Shown here: positions 11,632 through 22,900 of the stretch, piece by piece
Layout of the letters: each line of letters begins with the position of its first letter
Position numbering within the stretch: the stretch's first letter is position 1
Source of the DNA: Plakobranchus ocellatus
Taxonomy: Eukaryota; Mollusca; Gastropoda; Plakobranchidae
NCBI GenBank assembly: GCA_019648995.1
Contig: BLXT01003757.1
Location: 178,861-203,642 of the forward strand
Reading direction: 5' to 3'
Length of the DNA: 24,782 nucleotides
Program-made: the position numbers and the translations under genes
The notes under the pieces: generated by a model
What the model saw: the letters and a program-made list of their open reading frames with translations, nothing else
What the model was told of the DNA's origin: nothing
Databases searched by the model: none

Positions 11632-14600
11632 GGGCGTAAACTAAAAAGGGCATGAGTTTACGCGTATTTAAGAATGGCGGTTTGGAACAGACACCTCGTG
11701 TTTATTAAAGTTCAGGCTTTTTGACTATCTAAAAAACCAAATGCGTAATTAAAGATCAGTAGAGTATTACCTCTGTGTGAGCGCGATGTGTAGAGACCTC
11801 TCTCCGCATAGATGTTAGGGTTCTTTTTTTATACATTAGAGTTTCGACAAGAGCGAAGATGGTATAAATTTGGGGGCAAATCTTGCCAGATTCGGTGATT
11901 CCTTATCTTTGAAACGATTGCATCCAGCTTCCAAACGAATTTGCGGAAGCTAAAATTCTTTTAAAAATTGAGTGAATTAAGTCTAGATATATTCATGCAA
12001 ACACCTCCAGAGACAAATTCTCTTTTTTTTTCCTGATGATTTTTATTGTTGTTCAATTCTTGGTTCTATCGAAATGAAGAAATTTCTAAATGAAGAATCT
12101 CATCTCAAGACTACGCTAAGAAAATCTTGTAAAGTAAAAGTTATTTCCTCTTTGTCAACTTTGTTACTTCAAAAGCAAACAGATCAACACGAAAAAGCAA
12201 AAAATGAAAGGACATTTCCGGTAAAATGGCACATCCACTGTAGTGGTAGCAATTTTTTCTTTTCGAGTTTTTTTTTTTTTTACTTATCCAGGGGCCATCA
12301 ATGCGCCAGGGGGGTTAAGCTCTTGTAAATTATTTACTTTTCTTATCTTTATGATGCAGGTCATAGAATTGTACGTTAAAAGATTGGAGTTTGGCAAAAC
12401 TGAATAGTTATTATGTGGCTTTGGTCGCTTCTCGCCCTTTGTTGTTCCTGGAGAACATGATGGCAATGATTTCCCGATTGGTTGTTTGCTTTGTATTTTG
12501 TTTCTTGTAGTTTCCATTTTTTTTCGTTTCACAATCTCTCTTTTTTTTTTTTTCACTACCTCTGTCTGCTTCTCTGTTCAACCATTTCTCTTTCTGTCTT
12601 GGTGTCATTATCAGGTGCATGCAAATACTTCCAAATACACAGATATTTTGAATTAAAGTAACAACAGCTTCCTTTTAAATGGTAAAGACAAATTAAACAA
12701 ATGTGCAATTGTGTAGTATTCTCTAAGAGGGCAAAATATTGTGCAACCCTTTGAATTTCATTTTTCATTGACCTCTGTTGCAGCCTTCTCAGAAAAGTTT
12801 AGTAAAGTATTAAAGTTGGCGTATTAACCGATACAAATCTATCCTGCAATTGGCATGTTTTTATGTTTCAAAAAAAAAACTCATTGTAATGGAGTCTCAA
12901 ATCTAACTGGAAGGTTTATGATAATAGCAAAATCATAACATATTTTCAAAAACATACACCACAATGATAGGTAAAACTAAAAAAAAAATATAAATTAGAA
13001 TCCAGAGAGATGCACTTGTCACTTTAAATTAAACACTTGATACTGAAGAGTACTCAAGCCACATATTAGAAACCCTAGTGGCATTCAGACAATGAAGGGC
13101 AAAACAAGTTTGAGATTTTCTAGTATATTAAAATTGACCCAAGTCCAACTTGAATAAGTCAATCTTTTATTAAGCTAATCTTAAATTTTTTGAACATTTT
13201 AATTAACTGCTGTTGTTGAAGTATAGAAAAGTGATATGTTTTTAACCCCTCAAGGAGATCAACTTATCACTCATCCACTGCCTGGCTGTATGACACAAAC
13301 TAAATGATGTACTTTTTTTTTTATAAGAGAAAGAATGAAACCTTTCCCTTAACATAATGGGATCTGGAGGACTTATGAGATTGGTTACAAATACAAATCT
13401 TTACTGTCAAAGGAAAAAGATCTGAAGAGAGTTACTTTGTTCTTTTTGTTTTTCATTATCTCATACAACTTTTCAAGGAATATTGTTTTTTACAAAGCCA
13501 GTCATACCTTTTGGATTTGGTTTTATACATACATGAATCATTCCATATAGCCTCAAGTACCGTAATCAATGAGTAATTTGTTCTCATTACTTTTTTCACT
13601 ATCATAAAGTGAACTTATTTTTTTATCTTAATTGTGTTTTTGGTCAAACTGCCATCTGGCAAAATATTTTGACGGCTTTCCCATAAGATACAATCGTTGG
13701 GAAACCAAATCATTTGTTAGAGAAGGTAACTTTATATACATTGTACATCCTAAACAGTTGACATTTTTTAATTCTTCATTTATTTTCGTATTGATTTAAT
13801 TATATCGATTTTCATTGCATAACTTGTTGAAAAAGATGGTGGATTCCCCTAGAGTGCCTAAGTGTGTTCTATTTAAGAATCAGTACAACGTAGACAGCAT
13901 TGTTTTGAATGTGAGAACAGAAAATAATCACCCAATAATTGAGTAAACAAAAAAAATCCCACTACATCAAGGTGTAGATGCCGATGTTATTATTATTTTT
14001 TTTTTTTTTGTTGAGGATATTTCTGTCTCACACTGATAACATGCGGTATTTAATTTACAGTGATATTGACAAAAGCTAAAAAAGGATAAAAATTTTGCGA
14101 TGCAGCGATATGCTTCACAGACTTTACGTTATCCAATAGGGCAACTTTTCCCTTATTCGCATAATTAATTAAGTCATTACAATAGGTACAAAGACCTTTT
14201 CACTGATGTCAACTTTACATCCACTGTCTCTCAGCCTAACACTAATCTAACCAAATTTTTTCAAAATCACTTTTACCAACATATCAAGCCATTGACTTTC
14301 AAATTTGTTCTCCACACCCATGTCAATTTCTTTTGCAAGATCCATCTCACTTTACTTAGAATTTGCATCTTGAAATCCATATTTGTAAGAAAAATATCTT
14401 GAAATGAAGGGCAGTCGCTCACCAAATAACTCCAAATGGAAAGAAGGAACAAGGTGGAAGAAGAGTCACTTATCAAATCAAGCACTAAATGGGATCATAC
14501 CTGTACCCGATTAGCGATAAATCAAGATATGGTATTCATCTATCTATCTGTCTATAAAAATAATCATTATCTTAATTGCTTTCAGGTATTGATATCTTAA

Positions 14601-15572
14601 TACCAATACTATTCTACACGCATGCATACAGAGCTTGAAGTGTAAAAACGATTGATTGGATGTTTTAATTTATTCCGGGTCCACGGATTTAGCGGTGGCT
14701 TAGCGGATTAAAATATGAGCTAATCCGATTTTCCTGCTTGTTGCTCTGTGGATTTTTTCCTGTCTGCAGATTTGTTTTACAGAATTTTTTTTCTTTAACT
14801 CATCAAAGCCGCCTATTTTTAGATTCACACTCACAGGCTTGAAAGCCAACTTTTTTGGGGGTGTTTTAAAAAAATTCTCATGAGTTTTCTGATTGATAGA
14901 TTTATATGAAATTTGGCCGTGCAAATGATCAAAAACAGATATTTATGATAAAAGTAAAACAAATTGAAATGCCATATCTCGAACGCTTTATTTTTGATGG
15001 TATTTTGAATTTTGACAATTTTTACTCTCAAAAAAAAACAACTGCCATGCTAAGGTTCCAGTTCAGAAAAAGTAAATAACTTATAAAATCATGATGTGGT
15101 CTTGTTTTTTCTTTTTATTATCTGTAATGACTGAAGGAATGAAAGAGGTAAGTTTGCAAGATGTCAAACATATTAACTCACAAAAAAAAAATTATACATG
15201 TTGTAAATCTATCTCTATCATCTTTTCCTTCAATAGAAGTAGAATTAGATCTCTACTCTATGTCAACTCCAGCTGTAGCCACTAGATCTACTCTTTCTGA
15301 ACAATCTCTGAACTTATTATCTGTTGTAGTCCTATTTCTAAACTAATTACCTATAGACTAAGTATTTTCTTGCTTTTGGTTGTTGGAATAGATTTAGATT
15401 TAGATTTTGAGCTACAGTCTTCAGTTGCTTGAGGCTCTGGTTCAGATCCTAAGCTCTCTGATTCTACAACTTAGTTATAGAGACTTTTTGGATATAAAGA
15501 TTTTTTTAATAATTTGAAACGTTTCAAACAGGTATCTTTCAGTCATTTTGATCGTTTGACAGCAAGAATATA
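11632..15572. other. Intergenic, no gene seen
   Basis: About 3.9 kb downstream of endoG on its strand. AT-rich, with homopolymer runs, a CTAT-type short repeat at about 14539-14555, and a small hairpin CGGATTA/TAATCCG at 14703-14726. No conserved coding block recognised. Confidence 0.65.
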
Positions 15573-15578
15573 TTTATT
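15573..15578 (-). promoter_or_regulatory. Candidate poly(A) signal AATAAA for endoG
   Basis: The plus-strand TTTATT reads AATAAA on the minus strand, about 430 nt after the endoG stop codon. It is the first canonical hexamer I find downstream. Without transcript data the true 3' end is unknown, and chance occurrence in AT-rich DNA is likely enough to keep confidence low. Confidence 0.35.
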
Positions 15579-16008
15579 TCAATGTTTCAAGACGAACGAG
15601 AATCTTCACTATCTACCACTAGATCTAGGTCTTTACAAAAGAGCAAAGCTAAAACATTCCTCTTGAGGAGAGGGTATTCAATGAGTTGGTAAACAAAAAA
15701 GTGGTCATAAAAAAAATTATTAAAGTGATCCCATGTGCTACACAGGATTGGCTCCTAGAGAAAATCGACGATCCTGTGTAACAAAAGGAAAAATCATCGA
15801 GGGAGTTAACCTTCCTTGGAGGAAAGGAGGAAAATCCATGGAGAAGCTAAAACCAAGGATTTCTACAGATCCCTTGAACTTTATCATCACTGAATTTATA
15901 TTTTTAGAGATGGATTAGTTGCTTGAGTGATGTACATTTATACATATATTCAATGTAAACTACGATATTGTCACAAACACACAGGCACACACGTATGGCT
16001 ACAAGCTG

Positions 16009-16212
16009 TCACGACTTGATGGCTGGAGGGGAGTTGATCTTCCGGAAAGTTCCTTTGGGAATATTTTGGAAAAAGTTGAGACCTGCAGCTCTTTCTATCA
16101 TATCCAAAGGAGCCAAATAGTGGTGCAGCTTTACCTCAAGTGGGAGGGCCTGGTTAGGCATCACATATGACTGCAGATCAAGTTGACTTGAGTGGTTCTC
16201 TACAACTATAAC
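16009..16212 (-). CDS. endoG: endoG terminal coding exon 5
   Basis: 204 nt including TGA at 16011-16009. It starts after a good acceptor (CCTTCCTCTACAG) and encodes VIVVENHSSQLDLQSYVMPN, then the PLEVKLHHYLAPLDMIERAAG helix region and NFFQNIPKGTFRKINSP, ending in AIKS. The end lies close to the position where ENDOG proteins normally stop, so the protein is not C-terminally truncated. Confidence 0.94.
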   Translation of the reverse strand, partial: VIVVENHSSQLDLQSYVMPNQALPLEVKLHHYLAPLDMIERAAGLNFFQNIPKGTFRKINSPPAIKS

Positions 16213-19200
16213 CTGTAGAGGAAGGTGTGATCAAGTAAAGCATGATCAATGATTTGAAATGTTTGTTCAAGAAACAAGAAAAGTTCTGAGAAGTTTTGAA
16301 TTTGTGTCCAATGGAAATACATTAGAATTCTCTCATAATATTCACTCACATTACTATTTATACAACCAAGTTATTTATGTGATTTTTGAAAAGCAATATT
16401 CAAGAAATTTACTTGAAACAAGAAGAAGATGACGAATAATACAAGATCACTAAAAAACATTGCACTCATTTAGCAAACTTGAATTGAGGCATTTTATTAA
16501 TACTTAAACTGCCTATCACTTAAAGGAAATATTCTGCCTATGCTCATGATATTTTAAGATTTTTTTTATAAAATAGGGTGCTTTACTAAAAACGTCATAA
16601 CAAAAGTGCTTCAAAATTTCGACAAAAGTCGAAATAGGCAAATGGCCGTCATTTTGAAAATTCGACAATCGTCGAATTAGGCAGTTTAAGTGTTAAAAAA
16701 ATGACCTGCAATTTTCAGTCAATTTATCATAAAGTGTGTGTGTGTGTGTGTGTGTGTCTCTCTCTCTCTCTCTCTCTTCCTCCCTCCCTCCCTCCCTGGA
16801 CTACTGGTAGAACCAAAATTAGCGGCTACATTGAAATATGCACATGCACAGGGGTCAAGATAAATGATGTCTGACCCTGCTTTGTCCAGGAAGAGATCAA
16901 ATTGAAAGATATTGACTCTAATGTTCCTGCTCACATAACCATAATGTTCTGGCCTACTTTGATGAAAGACCGACATGTAATTGGTGAGACTGGTAAGCTA
17001 GACTGTGATTGGCCCAGGCAACAGAACGATAGCCATCATCCTTTACTATTCACAAATGGAATCAGCTATCCAAAAATGGATTATTTTCTGTTGTTCTCTG
17101 GGCCTCTAGTATCACCAAAAAAAAGATCGGCCAAAGCAAAAATCTATGTCTTTATTACATTTTGCTTCTCATAATTCAACTTTCTCGTAAATTGACAAAA
17201 GCATCATAGTCAACTTAATGTCAAGTAATCGGATGTGCACCAAGGAAGAGCAGACTATAATAGGAAAATCGATGTGATCAGTTTGTGACTTTCCAGTTAA
17301 GGATTGAATGGGCATGCAGCCCAAATTAAATAGAGGAAAGGCAAACAATATACATAAAGTTAAGTAACTTTGTGACTTTTTTAACCCAGATTGATGGCCT
17401 TTTTAAAATTGTTTAATTCTGTTTTTCTAATCTTAACCTCACTGCTATAGCAAGGGGAACTGAGATAGTCACATAGGGCTGAATAGATTGAGGTTCTGGT
17501 AAGTTAACTCAATGTTGTCTTGTGTCTTCACCAGTTTTCATTTGTCCATTCCCTTAAAAATGCATCTCTAAATCAGATATCACTTTTTTGACAATGCAAA
17601 TTTTTATTTATCAGAAATATTACTTTCAGAGACTGCAGGCTTTTTTAGGACATGTAGGAGGAAAACCTATCCGATAGTTAGCCCTAGACTAAACAATATT
17701 TAATTCCATGCTTGGAGTGAGTGAGTGTGGATATTTTTTAAAATTGTTTGAGCATAGCGAGGTGATCTATGTAAGCATATTGTGCAGCAACTTGTTTGTT
17801 TTCATGGATATATTTGTGCTTGCTAGTCATTCTATGAGACAGAAATAATGGTCACCTGTGTTAGCAGGGAACCTTTGATTCTCCTCTTGATTATGGTCTA
17901 TCATATCAATTCTGCAATATGAACTAACACATGTGTACTTGTTTTTCGTTTTTGTTGTTTTTTTTTTTTTGCTTGTTCTTGTTTTTTTAAGGGAGGAAGA
18001 GAATTTGAAAAGTACTTTCTTATATCTGATATTTTTCTGTTCATAATAATTTCTAGTTCAATAGTAATGCAAATGAGAGTAAAAAATAATGATCAGAAAA
18101 TTAACAAAAGCATTAAGTTCATTAAAAAAAAAAAAACGAAGAAAAACACAATAAAATATATTAATCAACAAGCAGCTCTGCATCTTGCCAAATGCCTAAG
18201 CTGATATACTAAATTGGACCAAATAACTTGGCTCCCTGTGCTATAGATGGATGGAATAAGCATAAACTTAACCAAACCATGATTATCTAGATCCAGGCAA
18301 CAGATGTATTCTTGGTATCCAGGTCATTATCCTAGGTTCCGGCAATTTTACTGCAAGTTAAAACCATCATTCCAGCCATTATGTACATAACTTCCATTTT
18401 TAGATCAAGTTGATTCAGATTGAGAAAGGGACTGTTGACATAAATTAAGCTCTGATATAAAGTATAGTATGATTGAAGTTGGCTTGATCCAAGAAAGGGA
18501 AGTTTTACCATAGGGGATTGAGGGACATGCACTGCTACAAGAGAGGCAATATGAAATGGACTTCAAATTCAATTTCTGCTGCAAAATAACTCACAACCCA
18601 CAATTCTTAAAATAAGTCATAACCCCTTGTAGAGTTTAATAAAATTTAAAAAGCAAGTCAGATGAAGTATCTACACATACATGTTTTCAGGAAATGCTGG
18701 CACACTAGTAGGCTTAACCCTGTGACTGCAATTGCACAAACACAATCACACTCAGTCATTTGTCAGATATATTATAAATACCATAACTATAAGAAAGTTT
18801 CATCCAGATTAAAATTCAAACCTTGAAGAAATGAGTTGGGACAGCCACATGATTTTGTCCAATGACTTCATACTTGACATATAACTTTCCGTTTGGCTCA
18901 TACCTGAAAAAAAAAATGCAAACTTAACTTGGACAAAATGACAAATAAATAAATGCGAGACAAACTATATTGTAAAGAAATGTGAGACAACCTGAGCAAA
19001 TCTACCACATATCTCTGTGGATAGATTTGCTCTAGAGCATTTAAAAAAATTTCACTCACTTAAAAAAGGTGATAAAACGACAATCTTCAAACTCACATAA
19101 ATTAAAAGCATATATATCATACTCAGTCAATTTTTCATTGCTCCTCTGTGTCCACCCAGCACTAAAATGGGTAGCTAGGTCTCTTAAGACCCGGCGAAAG

Positions 19201-19895
19201 TAAAGGCAGGGAGAAAAGCAATGGCAAACTACCTCACATAATGCTGTATGCCAAGAACAATCAGGACCCTACTCCTGGTTCCCCGATGCTTGGATTAAGC
19301 ATAAGACCCCATTTACTATATCATACTCACAACTCAGTATGTCCAAAATCTAAACTAACACAGGTTGTAAGGATCCTACTTTTTGGCTTATTCTGTTATG
19401 AAATCCTTTGAGTTTCTGATTTGGATTAAAAAGTATGAAATTTTGTTTGATGAAATCAGAGTCAAGAGAATAAAAGCAGTTGTAACACTGTCTTTATCCA
19501 TTTACTTCCAATTTTTATTCACTGCAAAATGTTATATAGTTACAATCTTCAGACTCACATATTTTTGGACATTTTGCAAGCACATCATACTCATAGCTCA
19601 ATATGTCAAAAACCTGTTTTACGTTTTCTCTCATTTTGTAATGAAATCCTTTGAGCTCCTGGTTTAATTAAGATGTATGATGAAGCAGATTAAAGAGCAC
19701 TTAAAGAAGATGAAATGTTCACTCCCTATTGATATTCTCTTCTGATCACAACACTTGTGGCAACCTGACTTACTCACTGAGGTAAAAACAGAGGTCCAGT
19801 GCACACATAAACATTCTTGTTTTTTCTTGCCAGGGCTCTTACATATTTTTCCAGATTGTTCCAAACATCACGGTTAAAGCCTTGGCCTACCTGGA

Positions 19896-19926
<31 letters not shown>

Positions 19927-22900
19927 ACGGAAATGCAATTTTAACCATTTGAATGCTGTGGAATTGACTCAGCCACCTCCCCTTTTCGACAAGGAAATAG
20001 AAGGGGAAATTCCGAGAAGCTATACAGTGGGGTCATGTGACTCGCCCAGATCTACTTTGTTGCTTAATTTGATAATCAGGAAAATGAACTTCCAAAGAAT
20101 TTTATGATTTAACACTTCTCCATTTTAACCAATAGCACGTCATCACCAAAGTGAGGATGTATTAGCTCTGTCTTTTTTTGTGCCACTTCATTATATGTCA
20201 GCCATTTTAGCTCATTCCATGTCTGCTGTTTCTTTTCTTTTACCAATTTCAAAAACAATCCCACTAAGAAAAACAATATTACTGAAAAATAATTTGCAAC
20301 TTGTGTGGGTCATTCTGAGATTTTCAAGACATGAAAAAAGCATTTTGAGCTCAGATGCAAATGAAATCAACTGATATTAATATACACGTAAACATATATA
20401 TATATATATATACATAATTGGTATTCTTGTAGTTCTCGTTCATATATATTATTTGTCAATACTGAACAGTTTATAACTTTTTTAAACTCTAAGTAGACAT
20501 TTAAAGCTAAAAAAAATATCCCTCAATTTATTTAAAGCCACAACACATTACTGGCATGGCCGATTTAAAATAAAAAATTATAGCACCTGAGTTAGTATTA
20601 ATTTCAAAGTCATATTTACATGGAGAGTAATTAGTCCTGCAATAATGTGATTAATGTACAAATTGAAAAAAAATTACTTCCTAACAATTTTTGTAGACCC
20701 CCCAAAAAATGTGTCATTTTTCACAGACAAAAATCATTTCATTTTAGACTACAATATCATCAGATCTAATTAGGTTCTATCTCTTAACTCAGTCGATTTT
20801 TGTCACATCGACCTAAAATTTCATACATATACTCTCGAACCATTTTTCTAGGCTCAACTAGAACAAGTTTGTGTGACGTCATTTGTACTCATAATGCAGT
20901 GACGCGCAACATGTGATGGGGTAGCCATGTTTATGAGACAATGGCGACGTCCAATTACCTTCTCATCAAACAGCGCTCTGTTATCGAGTTTTTGGCAGCT
21001 GAGGGATGTTCTGCTGAAAATATTCATGCAAGAATGAAGACAGTTTATGGTAAAATGTGCATTTCAGACTGTGCAGTTCGCAAATGGGTGAGAATTTTTA
21101 AAGGGGAACACCCCAGAGCAGAGACAATTCTGCGTGATCGAAAGCGTTCAGGTAGGCCCCTTTCCGCATTGGTCACGGCTCATCGAGAGAAAGTTGACTG
21201 CATGATTAAAGCAAATCGAAGGGTCAAACACAAGGAAATTGCCAATGCAGTAGGCATTTCGAAAGAACGAGTGCACCATATCGTCACAACTGTACTGGGT
21301 TACAGAAAAGTCTCTGCCCGTTGGGTCCCAAGACAGCTCACTGTAGAGATGAAAGCGCAGAGAAAGGACATATGTACTCAACTTTTGGAGCTTTCAACTG
21401 TCTTCATTCTTGCATGAATATTTGAAGCAGAACATCCCTCAGCTGCCAAAAACTTGATAACAGAGCGCTGTTTTATGAGAAGGTCATTGGACGTCGCTAT
21501 AAACATGGCTACCCCATCACGTGTCACGCGTCACTGCATTATGAGTACAAATGACGTCACACAAACTTGTTGTTCTAGTTAAGCCTAGAAAAATGGTTCG
21601 GGAGTATATGTATGAAATTTTAGGTTGATGTGACGAAAATCGACTGAGTTATTAGCAAACAGAACTTAATTATCAGCCTGCCCTCGTAGTTTGATTGTTT
21701 GCTCTTATGAAACTTAAGCTTGGGGTATGTGTAGCTGAAGCCTATGATACTCCTTTAAATCACAATCCGTCTCTCTTTCTCCTGCAACCTGCCTACACTC
21801 TCTATTGTTGGATTGTGTGCCCCTATCAATACTTCAGTGACAGTGGGCAATTGCTTACTTTCAATTCTCTATGTTGGATTAAGCGTAATACAGTTGATCC
21901 TAGACTAATGCATCCTTCCCATTCATAATTCAATCATTCAAGACTAGGCTTAAGCTTTTGAATAAGTGTCTGCCTGCTTCCTTTTATGCTCCTCATCTTT
22001 ACTCCAATGAGCTAAATGCACCTAGGTCTTTTTTTAACTTAAAAAGTAAGGAGCAACACAATTTATATACCCTGGCAGTTCAGACCCTGACACTGCACCA
22101 TACTTAGCCAAAATAGTAGAATTGGGTACGCAATTAGAGAATATATGTTTTGGCTTTGAATAACCTGATATATGGCTCTCTCACACTTCAAAATAATGGT
22201 TTTTTGATCGGACAGAGAGGAGCTAACCTGTTGTTGGAATGTGCCTTGTTTCACTGGAAAATCAAATTATCCAAAATCAAATTATGTAAACTCCACTGCA
22301 CTATCGTAAATGAAGTCTCCACTCTATTACTATCAGTTTTCATTAGATGTCTGTATTGTACCAATACATCAGCTTAAAAGCCATCACCAAAATGCACGTG
22401 AGCCTATGCATTCTATTTATACTAGCTCTGAACTGAAATCTTCATGGTTGATCAAGTCAGAATCATCTAGCCTTTTAAAATTTCTCCACTATTTTGGATT
22501 TAAAAAGTTAGAGAGAATATATAGAATATTCTTTTGTTTCAAAATCATCTCTTTTTTTTTTGTTTTTGTTTTATTGTTGTATAAACAACTGAGCTTTCCA
22601 GTTCCACAGCTCTAAATGTTAATTTTACAGGTGAATCTTAATGGCCAAACAAAGACTCAAATACTACAGAAATGTTTGGAAACTACTGAAAAAAACACAA
22701 AACTTTATGGATCTAAAAATTTGGATGTAGAGAAAAAAAAAATGAGGATTTTTTTATCTGCTTGAAGCACTTTTTTTCCACTAAAAAAATGCATTAAAAA
22801 TATTTTTTCCTGCACTTTGAATTGTTTTGTATTTTTTAACCACCTTCAATTTGAGGTGTTATATATTTCATTGTGAGAGTTTTGTTTGCTTTGTTTTGTT

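Larger units (their letters stand above)
16213..18821 (-). other. endoG intron 4
   Basis: A 2609-bp phase-0 intron, GTTTGA...CTACAG. It holds the TTAA-flanked MITE at 16501-16692 and the TG/TC/CCCT compound microsatellite at 16734-16797. From about 16800 to 18820 I see no gene and no recognisable element beyond short A and T runs. Confidence 0.85.
18904..19777 (-). other. endoG intron 3
   Basis: An 874-bp phase-2 intron. Much of it is a tandem pair of diverged paralogous units (about 19077-19465 and 19538-19680), the first split by a 191-bp retroposon-like insertion. Confidence 0.85.
20769..21670. mobile_element. Fold-back mariner-derived element (902 bp)
   Basis: Flanked on each side by TA (20767-20768 and 21671-21672), the mariner target. 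The left end reads ATTAGGTTCT, the right end (reverse complement) ATTAAGTTCT. The left 277 bp and right 275 bp are inverted copies of each other, roughly 93% identical by eye with three small indels; between them is a 350-bp unique spacer. The repeated arm contains the 5' leader and the first codons of a mariner transposase, so the right arm is not a normal transposon 3' end but an inverted duplicate of the left. The transposase catalytic region is absent, so the element is non-autonomous. It lies in endoG intron 2, with its reading frame antisense to endoG. Confidence 0.88.

Noticed and set aside
11240..11644. A 134-codon plus-strand frame
   Set aside because: Crosses 15 undetermined bases and a poly-G run inside a MITE; frame continuity is unknown and nothing in it resembles a protein family.
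14700..15031. Overlapping minus-strand frames rich in Lys
   Set aside because: AT-rich low-complexity translation; no recognisable domain.
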